A DNA stretch of 64,000 nucleotides, taken from the NCBI GenBank assembly GCA_019310385.1, contig JAFDEK010000014.1:1-64000 (forward strand), read 5' to 3'. This DNA comes from Deltaproteobacteria bacterium. Lineage in GTDB: Bacteria; Myxococcota_A; UBA9160; UBA4427. The notes under the pieces are model-generated. The model saw only the letters and a list, made by a program, of their open reading frames with translations. It ran no database searches and was not told where the DNA came from. Both the position numbers and the translations under genes were made by a program. This document shows positions 23,555 through 31,647 of the stretch, one piece after another. Each line of letters opens with the position of its first letter. Position 1 is the first letter of the stretch.

Positions 23555-24226
23555 ATGGGTCTCCAGGAAGCACAGCAGCGCCGCCTCCAGAATCGCTCGG
23601 AGGCGCGACGCGTCATCCTCGACTCGGTCGAAGCGCTCCTCGCCGAGGGGGGCTATCGGAACTTCTCCATGCGCAAGCTGGTCGAGCGTTGCGGCTACGC
23701 GGCGCCCACCATCTATCACTACTTCGGCGACAAGACGGGCCTGCTGCGCGAGCTCGTGGACGCCCGTTTTCGCGTGCTGGTGGGCGAGCTCGAGCGCGTG
23801 AGCCTGGGGCGCGATCCCGTCGAGAATGCCCGGGTCCTGGGCCGGGCATTCGTGGATTTCGGCCTGCGTCACTCGACCCACTATGGCCTGCTCTATCTCA
23901 GCCATCTCACATCGCTGTCGCCCGAAGGGCGGGCGCCGGATAGCGAAGTGGGCGAACAGTCCGAGGCCGCCGAGGAGGCGCGTCGCATCCTCGAGGCTCC
24001 CATGCTCGAAATCGACGCCCTCGGGCGGCTGCGGGGCATCGACCTTGAGACCGCCCGCCAGGCCATCTGGGCGCTGTGCCACGGCGTCATTTCGCTGCAA
24101 ACGAGTCGTGCCGATCTCGAGTGGTCTCCAGATCTCTTCGAGCAGGCCTTTGACGCCATGCTGTGCGGCCTCGTCGAGCCCGATCGGGCGACGGGCGCCA
24201 GGGCGCGCAAGGAGAAAGCAAGATGA
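23555..24226 (+). CDS. TetR-family transcriptional regulator
   Basis: The 223 aa regulator has an N-terminal helix-turn-helix at about residues 16-60: 'ARRVILDSVEALLAEGGYRNFSMRKLVERCGYAAPTIYHYFGDKTGLLRELV'. The 'TIYHYFGDK' recognition helix is classic TetR. The C-terminal ligand-binding half is diverse and does not identify the inducer. The ATG at 23555 is chosen over the TTG at 23531 as it leaves the usual short arm before the HTH. Its stop overlaps the start of the membrane fusion protein gene (ATGA), placing it first in the pump operon it probably represses through the palindrome at 23438. Confidence 0.93.
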   Translation: MGLQEAQQRRLQNRSEARRVILDSVEALLAEGGYRNFSMRKLVERCGYAAPTIYHYFGDKTGLLRELVDARFRVLVGELERVSLGRDPVENARVLGRAFVDFGLRHSTHYGLLYLSHLTSLSPEGRAPDSEVGEQSEAAEEARRILEAPMLEIDALGRLRGIDLETARQAIWALCHGVISLQTSRADLEWSPDLFEQAFDAMLCGLVEPDRATGARARKEKAR

Positions 24227-25500
24227 AGCCGCGCTGCATCGTGGTCGGAGGCCCGGGCTCTGCGCGGAGCTTCGCAGCACTCGCCGAGCGCCTCGTGGCC
24301 ACGGGCTCTTCGTTGGTCGCGGGCTCTTCGTTGGTCGCGGGCGCTTCATTGGTCGCGGGCGCTTTGTCGGCTGCGGGCGCTGTGTTGGCCGCTTCTTTTT
24401 TGTTGGCCGCAGGCGCTATCGGCTGCGGCCAGGAGCCGGAGCGCGCGACGGTGATCGAGGCGCCGCCGGTGATGATCACCTCGGTGGTGGCCCGGGATAT
24501 CGTCGATCGCGTCGAGGCCACCGGGCAGCTCACCGCCAAGGCCGAAGCGAGCATTGCCGCGCAGGTGCGCGGGCAGATCACCTCCATCGGCGCTCGCGAG
24601 GGAGAGGCCGTCGAGGCGGGACAGGTGGTTCTGGAGATCGATCCGGAGCGCCGGCAGCTGGAGCAGGCCAGCCAGAAGGCCAGGGTGGTCGAGGCCGAGG
24701 CGACCCTGGCCGAAAGCCAGCGGGAGCTCGCGAGGATCCGCAAGCTCCGCTCCAGCAACGCGGTGTCCGGCGCGCAGCTCGACGCCGCGGAGACCGCCTC
24801 CTCCCTGGCCGGGGCCCGCCTGGAAGCCGCGCGGGCCCAGCTCGGCCTCGCTCGACGTGCCCTGGGCGACTCGAGCGTCCAGGCTCCCTTCGCGGGGCTC
24901 ATCGCCCGGCGCTACGTGAGTCCTGGCGAATTCGTGAGCCAGGGCCAGAAGCTCTTCGATCTCGTGGCCCTCGATCCCGTCGAGGTGGAATTCCATCTGG
25001 CCGAGGTGGATTCGAGCCTCGTCGAGCTCGGCGACCCGGTGGGCGTGCGGGTGGCACCCTTCCCCGACGAGGTCTTCCAGGCCACGGTCACGGTGATCGC
25101 CCCCACCATCGACTCGGCCACGCGCACCCTGCGCGTGAAGGCCGAGCTCCCGAATCCCGCTGGGCGTCTGCGGCCGGGGCTCTTCGCCCGGGCCGACCTC
25201 GGAGTGAGCGAGCGCAGCGGCGTGCCCATGGTGCCCGAGGACGTGATCCTCCAGCGCGCGGATGGCGCCGTGGCCTTTCGCATGGCGGACACTCGCAGCG
25301 TGCAGCGGGTGAACCTGCAGCTGGGAGTGCACCGCGAGGGACTGGTCGAGGTCCGGGGAGGGCTCGTGGTCGGCGACCAGGTGGTGATTCGCGGTCAGAC
25401 GGGCCTCATCGACGGCTCGGTGGTCTCCCTGCGCAACGCCGACGGCACCAGCGCCGCGGCGGGTGAAAGCGCTGCGGCGGGTGAAAGCGCCGCGCGATGA
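24223..25500 (+). CDS. RND efflux periplasmic adaptor (membrane fusion) lipoprotein
   Basis: The 425 aa adaptor links the inner-membrane RND pump to an outer-membrane channel. After an abnormal repeat-built signal sequence ('SSLVAGSSLVAGASLVAG...') comes the lipobox 'AIGC'. The barrel-sandwich domain has 'RVEATGQLTAKAEASIAAQVRGQITSIGAREGEAVEAGQVVLEID'; the alpha-hairpin is 'LEQASQKARVVEAEATLAESQRELARIRKL...'; then 'VQAPFAGLIARRYVSPGEFVSQGQKLFDLV'. The beta-barrel and membrane-proximal domains end with 'GLVVGDQVVIRGQTGLIDGS'. The final 'AAAGESAAAGESAAR' is another 18-bp duplication. It overlaps tetR and the pump gene by four bases each. No outer-membrane channel gene is nearby. Confidence 0.93.
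   Translation: MKPRCIVVGGPGSARSFAALAERLVATGSSLVAGSSLVAGASLVAGALSAAGAVLAASFLLAAGAIGCGQEPERATVIEAPPVMITSVVARDIVDRVEATGQLTAKAEASIAAQVRGQITSIGAREGEAVEAGQVVLEIDPERRQLEQASQKARVVEAEATLAESQRELARIRKLRSSNAVSGAQLDAAETASSLAGARLEAARAQLGLARRALGDSSVQAPFAGLIARRYVSPGEFVSQGQKLFDLVALDPVEVEFHLAEVDSSLVELGDPVGVRVAPFPDEVFQATVTVIAPTIDSATRTLRVKAELPNPAGRLRPGLFARADLGVSERSGVPMVPEDVILQRADGAVAFRMADTRSVQRVNLQLGVHREGLVEVRGGLVVGDQVVIRGQTGLIDGSVVSLRNADGTSAAAGESAAAGESAAR
24303..24410 (+). repeat. 18-bp tandem array inside the adaptor's signal peptide
   Basis: Six consecutive 18-bp units related to 'GGGCTCTTCGTTGGTCGC' run from 24303 to 24410. The first two are identical and the last is diverged. Each encodes six residues of the type G-S-S-L-V-A, so the hydrophobic export signal grows in six-residue steps. 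Confidence 0.92.
25450..25491 (+). repeat. 18-bp duplication at the adaptor's C-terminus
   Basis: 'GCGGCGGGTGAAAGCGCT' and 'GCGGCGGGTGAAAGCGCC' are adjacent (25456-25491) and preceded by six bases matching the unit's end. They encode the terminal 'AAAGESAAAGES', immediately before the stop. Confidence 0.92.
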
Positions 25501-28500
25501 CACTTTCTGATGTCGCAATCCAGCGCCCCATCCTGACCTGGATGATGACCCTCGGGCTCATCGTCTTCGGGGTCCTGGGCTACAACCGACTCGGCGTCGA
25601 CCAGTACCCCAACATGGAGTTTCCGGTCCTCGTGGTCACCGCCGCCCTTCCCGGCGCGGGGCCCGAAGGCATGGAGGAGGACGTCGTCGACGTCCTCGAG
25701 GAGTATCTCAACACCATCGCGGGCGTGCGCTCGATCCGCTCCACCAGCTACCAGGGGGCGGCGCAGATCGTGGTCGAGTTCCAGCTGGGCGTCGACCTCG
25801 ACATCGCGGCCCAGGACGTGCGCGACAAGGTCGCCCAGGCGCGCATCGAGCTGCCCAGCGAGCTCGAGACGCCTGTGGTGGCGACCTTCAATCCCAACGA
25901 CCAGCCCGTGCTCTGGATCCCCATGAATTTCCAGACCACCCAGGTCGAGGCCAGCGAGTACGTCAGGCGCCAGGTCAACCCCTACATGGAGACCATCCCA
26001 GGCGTCGCCGGGGTGGCGATGTTCGGGCGTGAGGATCGCAACATCCGCATCTGGCTGGACGGCGAGGCCCTGCGATCGCGGGGGCTGGCTGCGAGCGATG
26101 TGCTGGCCGCCATCGGCCGCGAGCACGTGGAGGTCCCCGGCGGCACCATCGAGAGCCGTCGGGTCGAGTACGCGGTGAAGACCGACGCCGAGTTCCGCAC
26201 CATCGAGGAGCTCGAGGGCCTGGTGGTGACTCACGCGGACGGCGCCCCGGTGCTGCTGCGTGACGTGGCCCGGGTGGAGGACGGCGCCCAGGACGTCGAC
26301 ATGATCGCCCGCTACAACGGCGCCAACGCCGTGGGCCTCGGCATTCGGAAGCAATCCGGCGGCAACACCGTGGGCATCGTGGACGATGTGTATGAACGTC
26401 TTGATCAGGTGAAGAAGATCCTGCCCGCCGGCCTCGAGTTCTACGACTCCGAGGGCTTCATCGACTTCTCCAAGGGTGTGCGCGAGGCCGTAGCGGAGAC
26501 GAAGTTCGCCCTGGTCTTCGGCGCGCTCCTCGCCGTACTGACGGTCTTCGTGTTTCTGCGGCGCACGCGGCCGACCCTGATCGTGGCCGCGGCGATTCCC
26601 ATCTCGCTCCTGGCGACCTTCGGTCTCGTCTGGCTCTTCGGCTTCACCCTCAACACCATGACGCTGCTCGGGATGACCCTTGCGGTGGGCGTGGTGATCG
26701 ACGACGCAATCGTGGTGCTCGAGAACATCGAGCGGCATCGCGAGATGGGCGAGAACAACTTCGAGGCCGCCGCCAAGGGCACGCGGGAGATCGCCTTTGC
26801 GGCCACGTCAGCCACGATCTCGGTGGCGGCGGTATTCCTGCCGACCTTCTTCATCGAAGGACTCGTGGGCAGCTTCCTCGGTGAGTTCGGTCTCACGGTT
26901 GCGGGCTCGGTGATGATCTCACTCTTCGTCGCCCTGACCCTCACCCCCATGCTGGCTGCCCGCATGCCGCCGCCGAAGGCGCGGCGCCACGGCGGCTTCT
27001 ACGATCGCCTCGAGCGCAGCTTCGTAGCGCTGGAGAACGGCTACCGCGCCGTTCTCGGCTGGTCCCTGGCCCATCGGGGCTTGACAGTGCTCTTCGCCGG
27101 ATTCTCCCTGGGCCTGGCCTTCCTCTTCGGCTCCCGGCTCGAGGGGGAGTTCTTTCCGCCGGCCGACGAGGGCATCTTCTTCGCCCAGATCGAGGCGGCA
27201 CCGGGCAGCTCCCTGGAGGCCACCCTCGAGTATCTCGAGCAGGACGAGGGCTGGTTTCTCGCCCAGGAGGAGGTCGACGGGATCTTCTCGGCGGCGGGGA
27301 TGGCGGGCGGCATGGACCTGCCGCGCACCAACATGGGGATGATCTTCGGCACCCTCAGCGAGCGCGCCAAACGCGAGCGCAGCGTCTTCGACCTCATGAG
27401 GGCCGCGCGGGAGCATCTGGGCCGGATTCCCGGACGCGCGATCCGCATCTTCAATCCTGGCGAGCTGATGTCGGGCGCGGGCGGCGGCTTCGAGGTGGAG
27501 ATCCGCGGCAACATGCCGCTCTCCGAGCTCAACCTGCTCGCCCAGCGCATGATCGTCGCCCTCGAAGAGCGAGGCGGCTTCGTGGACCTCGACTCGAGTC
27601 TGAAGCTGGGTCTGCCCGAGCTGCGGGTGGTGCCCGACCGCGAGAAGGCCGCGGCCCTGGGCGTCGACGCGCGCAGCATCGCGACGGCGATCCAGGTCAT
27701 GGTCGGCGGCATGGACGTGGCGGTTTTCAAGGAGGCCGGGCGGCGCTACGACGTTCGCGTGCGACTCGAGGCGGAGGACCGCGACGATCCCGAGTCGATC
27801 CAGTCCCTCTACGTGCGCGCGAACGACGGTCGCAGTGTCGCGCTGCGCAACCTGGTGCGTATCGAGCGGGGCGCCGCGCCTTCGGAGATCACGCGCACCG
27901 ACCGCCAGCGCAGCGCCAAGGTCAGCGCCAACCTGGTGGGGAAGACCCTGGGCGAGGCCATCGTGGACGCGCGGGAGATCGCCGACGCGATCCTGCCGCC
28001 CCATGCGCGCCTGGCCCTCTCGGGCCAGGCCGAGGCCATGGAGGAGGGCGTAGAGCAGTTCGGTCTCGCCCTGGGCCTCGCAGTGCTGGTGATCTACATG
28101 GTGCTGGCCGCCCAGTTCGAGAGTCTGATCCACCCCCTCACGGTGATGCTCGCGCTGCCCCTCGCCATGGTGGGGGCCCTGGGCGGGCTGCTGGCTCTGG
28201 GCCACACCCTGAACCTCTTCAGCCTGATCGGGATCGTGCTGCTCTTCGGCCTGGTGACGAAGAACTCGATCCTCCTGGTCGACTACGCGAACCAGCTGCG
28301 CCGGGAACAGGGTATGGACAAGCGCGAGGCCATGGCCATGGCCGCGCCGGTGCGCATGCGGCCGGTCCTCATGACCGCCATCTCGATGATCTTCGGCGTG
28401 CTGCCCGCCGCCCTGGGGCTCGGGCCCGGCGCCGAGAGTCGCGCTCCCATGGCGGTGGCGACTGCGGCGGGGATGTTCTCGTCGACCCTGCTGACCCTGC

Positions 28501-28613
28501 TCGTCGTTCCCGTCTTCTATCTGCTGATCGACGACGCCGGGGACTTCGTCAAGCGCCTCTTCTCGCGTATCTTCGGGGCTCGGACCGACGAGGAGTCCAC
28601 TTCGCTCTCCTGA
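25497..28613 (+). CDS. RND-family efflux pump, HAE1-like permease
   Basis: The 1038 aa protein has the full AcrB/MexB layout: helix 1 ('TWMMTLGLIVFGVLGY'), a large periplasmic loop, helices 2-6, a second loop and helices 8-12. The proton-relay residues are intact: the Asp pair in helix 4 ('VVIDDAIVVLENIERH') and the Lys in helix 10 ('LVTKNSILLVDYAN'). The family-specific 'GVDQYPNMEFPVL' and 'AAQFESLIHPL' are present. It should export amphiphilic compounds using the proton motive force; the substrate is unknown. The ATG overlaps the adaptor's stop. With tetR and the adaptor it forms a three-gene operon; the outer-membrane factor must come from elsewhere. Confidence 0.95.
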   Translation: MTLSDVAIQRPILTWMMTLGLIVFGVLGYNRLGVDQYPNMEFPVLVVTAALPGAGPEGMEEDVVDVLEEYLNTIAGVRSIRSTSYQGAAQIVVEFQLGVDLDIAAQDVRDKVAQARIELPSELETPVVATFNPNDQPVLWIPMNFQTTQVEASEYVRRQVNPYMETIPGVAGVAMFGREDRNIRIWLDGEALRSRGLAASDVLAAIGREHVEVPGGTIESRRVEYAVKTDAEFRTIEELEGLVVTHADGAPVLLRDVARVEDGAQDVDMIARYNGANAVGLGIRKQSGGNTVGIVDDVYERLDQVKKILPAGLEFYDSEGFIDFSKGVREAVAETKFALVFGALLAVLTVFVFLRRTRPTLIVAAAIPISLLATFGLVWLFGFTLNTMTLLGMTLAVGVVIDDAIVVLENIERHREMGENNFEAAAKGTREIAFAATSATISVAAVFLPTFFIEGLVGSFLGEFGLTVAGSVMISLFVALTLTPMLAARMPPPKARRHGGFYDRLERSFVALENGYRAVLGWSLAHRGLTVLFAGFSLGLAFLFGSRLEGEFFPPADEGIFFAQIEAAPGSSLEATLEYLEQDEGWFLAQEEVDGIFSAAGMAGGMDLPRTNMGMIFGTLSERAKRERSVFDLMRAAREHLGRIPGRAIRIFNPGELMSGAGGGFEVEIRGNMPLSELNLLAQRMIVALEERGGFVDLDSSLKLGLPELRVVPDREKAAALGVDARSIATAIQVMVGGMDVAVFKEAGRRYDVRVRLEAEDRDDPESIQSLYVRANDGRSVALRNLVRIERGAAPSEITRTDRQRSAKVSANLVGKTLGEAIVDAREIADAILPPHARLALSGQAEAMEEGVEQFGLALGLAVLVIYMVLAAQFESLIHPLTVMLALPLAMVGALGGLLALGHTLNLFSLIGIVLLFGLVTKNSILLVDYANQLRREQGMDKREAMAMAAPVRMRPVLMTAISMIFGVLPAALGLGPGAESRAPMAVATAAGMFSSTLLTLLVVPVFYLLIDDAGDFVKRLFSRIFGARTDEESTSLS

Positions 28614-28662
28614 GGGGAAGCGGAGGGGACGATGAGCGGGACGTGGGGGTGGGAGGAAGAGC

Positions 28663-29325
28663 ATGCTCGGACGCATTGCCTCGCTGGCGCTGATCGTCGT
28701 GCTCGCGGGCGCCGGCTTCATGGGCTTTCGGCTGTTGGCCACGGGGCTCGAGGCGCGGGTCTACCGCGCACGCCTCGAGGAGCTGGGCGCGGACTATGAC
28801 GCGCTGCGGGAGCAGTACAACCGGGCAGTTCGCAAGACCGCGGTCACGGAGCTCGTGGTCGAGGACGGAAAACTCGCCATTGCGATCCGCACCGGAGACG
28901 GCGCGCTCCAGCGCTTCGACACCCCCTTCGATCCCAGCAAGGAGATCTACGTCGACTATGTGGTTGTGGGCGGCCGGCTGTGGATTCGTCGGATCTTCGA
29001 CGAGGATACGGCGCCAGGCAGCGGCATGATGATCGATCCCCGCTTCGTGGACGTCAACTGGAGCGACGAGGACGCGCACCACGGCAAGGCCGCCTACCGG
29101 GAGCTCGAGGAGGGCGTCTGGGTCGTGAGCGTCACCGGTGACGGCTCCCTGGGCCTCGCCCGGCGCGAGGAGGGCGAGACCGGCGATCTCGCCGCCGCGC
29201 CGCCCGTCCGCAGCTACGCGCCCGTGGAGGAGGAGGTGGAGGCGGCGCTGCGAGACATCGAGGCCGGTGAGCTGCTGCAGGGTCTCGCGCAGGCGCTGCG
29301 CCTCAGGGAGCACGCGGCTCGATAG
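28663..29325 (+). CDS. membrane-anchored protein of unknown function
   Basis: The 220 aa protein has one N-terminal membrane helix ('ASLALIVVLAGAGFMGFRLLATGL') and then a predicted periplasmic part. That part starts with a short coiled segment ('RLEELGADYDALREQYNRAVRKT') and continues with a beta-rich region ('VTELVVEDGKLAIAIRTGDGALQRFDTPFDPSKEIYVDYVVVGGRLWIRRIFDED'). The C-terminus is acidic and helical. I recognise no domain. The ATG at 28663 has a good GGAGGAAG site upstream and lies 49 bases after the RND pump stop, so it may be the fourth gene of that operon. Confidence 0.7.
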   Translation: MLGRIASLALIVVLAGAGFMGFRLLATGLEARVYRARLEELGADYDALREQYNRAVRKTAVTELVVEDGKLAIAIRTGDGALQRFDTPFDPSKEIYVDYVVVGGRLWIRRIFDEDTAPGSGMMIDPRFVDVNWSDEDAHHGKAAYRELEEGVWVVSVTGDGSLGLARREEGETGDLAAAPPVRSYAPVEEEVEAALRDIEAGELLQGLAQALRLREHAAR

Positions 29326-29382
29326 CGGCGCGCTGCAATCGGGCGGGTGGGCGACCATCGCCCTCGGATATACTCCGGCCCC

Positions 29383-31593
29383 ATGTTCGAGCGCTTGCTG
29401 CCGATTCTTCGCGCCCGCCCCCGCTTCGCCATACTCGCCATTGTAGTCGCGGTCGGGGTTGCGGCCTTTGCGCTGCCCCTGGTTCGCCGCTCTCTCACCC
29501 TCGCCGACGAGGGTTACCTCCTACTCCAGTCCCTCGACATGCTCCACGGAAAAGTCCTCTACCGGGATCTGGACGCCTTCGTGACGCCGGGCCTCTGGTT
29601 CGTGTTGGCGGGGCTCTTCTCCCTGGTCGAGCCCAGCGTCATCGCATCGCGCATCCCGGTCTTCATCGCCTATCTCGCCATGGTGGGGATCAGCTATCGC
29701 ATCGTCGCTCTCATGGCAGGCTGGCGTGCGGGACTCGTCGCCGTGGCACTCATGCTGGTATGCACGGTGTGGGCCTTTCCCGCCTGGACCTTTGCCTTCT
29801 ACTCCCCCTTTTCGGTGCTCTTCGCCCTGGCGGGGCTGGAGCGTCTGCTCGTGTGGTCCGGCGGCGCTCGCGGGCGCGATCTGGTCTGGAGCGGGGTCTT
29901 CTTCGGAATCGCAATCGTGTTCAAGCAGAACTACGGCGCCTTCGCGCTGGTCGGGGCCGCAGTCGGCGTGGTGGCTCTGCACCTCGAGCGCGCCGAGCCC
30001 ATCAAGTCGACCCTCCGCCCGCTCGCGGCCGACGCGGCGCGCATGGCGGTCGGAGTCGCGGCCGTGGGCTTGCCCGTCTTCGGGTACTTCGTCTTTCAGG
30101 GAGTGGTGCCGGAGCTCTTCCAGAGCCTCCTTCTCCACCCCTTCGAGTTCAGTGGAAAGCACGACATCTCCTACCTGGGCCTCGGCAAGCTCTTCGACGG
30201 CGCCTTCATGCGCGAGAGCGTCGAGATGTACACCTACGCCGCACAGCCCGTCTACCGCACCCTGCCGCCAGGCGGTCTCGTCGATGAATGGAGGGTGATC
30301 GAACGGCTCCACGTTCTGATGTACTGGATTCCACCCGGGGTCTTCTTCGCGGGAGCGGCACTCGCGCTCCTCCCGGGCCAGTCCTCGTCCCCGGCCCCGG
30401 AGCGTCCTCGGCTCGTGAACGGGAGACTGGTCGCGGTGGTGGCTGTGTGCTTCTTCCTCTTTCTTGGCGTCTTCCCGCGTGCGGACTTCAACCACCTCAT
30501 CAACGTCTATCAGGGGGTCGTGGTGGCGGGGGTCGTGGTCACCCACGCCCTGCTGGCCCGTCTGCCCCAGCCGGGGCCTTTGTGGCTGCGCGCAACCCTG
30601 GGGGCGGCTGCGGCGGTGTTCGGTCTCTACGCGGCAGTGGCGGGCTATTGGTACTACGAGCTCATGATCCGCATGGACACACCCATCGCCGCCAAGCGGG
30701 GCGGCGTGATCGTGAACGAGTTCGATGCGGCACAAATCAAGATCGTATTGAAGACCATCGATCTGCTGGTTCCGCCCGGAGAGGCGCTACTGACGATTCC
30801 CGACCTCGCCATGCTCAACTTCCTGTCCGGTCGACCCATGCCCAGCGCCTACTACAACCTCTACGAGCACCACATCGGCCACGACCGGGGCGCTTCGGTC
30901 GTGGAGGGGGCCGAGGCCCACGGAGTCAATATCGCGCTTACCCGCTACGACGACTTCTTCTCGGACCGGTCAGGCTTGCGAGACTACGCTCCAGCGCTCG
31001 TCGACTACCTCGAGACCCGATTCGAGATCACCGGGACGGTGGGAGACGAGGACTATCTGGTTCTCCGACGACGTTCGGCCCCCGTTCCACTCGAAGTGAG
31101 TAGCCGGCTGCTCGAACATTGCGACACGGGCACGGCATCCCAGGTGGGGCGCGAGCATCTCTTCTTCGACTCACTCTACCACTACCCCGGCATCGGGCTG
31201 GAGGAGTCGAGGGGAGAGGTGCAGACCGAGTGTCGGCTGCGGATTCCGGCCGAGGGGGCCGAGTTGGTGACCCGCATCGGGGTTCGCGAACCGGCGGTAG
31301 TGGTGGAGCCAGGAGCCGTGACCATGGAGATCGACTTGCTTCGCGACGGCCAGGATTCGGAGCGGCTCCTCACGCAGGTCTTCGCGCTGCAAGCGAAGGA
31401 CTTGCGGCATTCCTACTTTCCACGCCATGGCGAGTACCGGGTCGATCTCTCCGAGCATGCGGGCGAGGAGGTCACCCTCGTCTTTCGAAGCATCCGGGAG
31501 GGTCGCGTCCTCGTGCTCTACGGCAGATTCGCCGACTTCGGGAGTGTCTTCGAAGATCTACGCATCGTGCCCGCCAGGAACTCAGGGGACTGA
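29383..31593 (+). CDS. GT-C-type membrane glycosyltransferase-like protein
   Basis: The 736 aa protein has about eleven helices in its first 460 residues and a soluble periplasmic C-terminal part. 'LADEGYLLLQSLDMLHGKVLYRDLDAF' after helix 1 is the first-loop signature of ArnT/PMT-like GT-C enzymes, with the Asp-Glu pair that binds the lipid-linked donor. The rest of the transmembrane part matches the 'hypothetical membrane glycosyltransferase' group (GT39/83-like). The C-terminal 270 residues, including 'DEDYLVLRRR' and two beta-rich segments, are not recognised. It probably transfers a sugar from a polyprenyl carrier on the outer face of the inner membrane; the acceptor is unknown. The start is the ATG at 29383. 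Confidence 0.7.
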   Translation: MFERLLPILRARPRFAILAIVVAVGVAAFALPLVRRSLTLADEGYLLLQSLDMLHGKVLYRDLDAFVTPGLWFVLAGLFSLVEPSVIASRIPVFIAYLAMVGISYRIVALMAGWRAGLVAVALMLVCTVWAFPAWTFAFYSPFSVLFALAGLERLLVWSGGARGRDLVWSGVFFGIAIVFKQNYGAFALVGAAVGVVALHLERAEPIKSTLRPLAADAARMAVGVAAVGLPVFGYFVFQGVVPELFQSLLLHPFEFSGKHDISYLGLGKLFDGAFMRESVEMYTYAAQPVYRTLPPGGLVDEWRVIERLHVLMYWIPPGVFFAGAALALLPGQSSSPAPERPRLVNGRLVAVVAVCFFLFLGVFPRADFNHLINVYQGVVVAGVVVTHALLARLPQPGPLWLRATLGAAAAVFGLYAAVAGYWYYELMIRMDTPIAAKRGGVIVNEFDAAQIKIVLKTIDLLVPPGEALLTIPDLAMLNFLSGRPMPSAYYNLYEHHIGHDRGASVVEGAEAHGVNIALTRYDDFFSDRSGLRDYAPALVDYLETRFEITGTVGDEDYLVLRRRSAPVPLEVSSRLLEHCDTGTASQVGREHLFFDSLYHYPGIGLEESRGEVQTECRLRIPAEGAELVTRIGVREPAVVVEPGAVTMEIDLLRDGQDSERLLTQVFALQAKDLRHSYFPRHGEYRVDLSEHAGEEVTLVFRSIREGRVLVLYGRFADFGSVFEDLRIVPARNSGD

Positions 31594-31647
31594 GGGCCGC
31601 TCCTCGCGATCCGCCCCCCGCCCACTTCCCAACCGCTCCGCTCGGGC

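Noticed and set aside
26919-28742. 607 aa minus-strand ORF opposite the RND pump
   Set aside because: It is antisense to a fully conserved pump gene and is His/Arg/Glu-rich with no recognisable motif.
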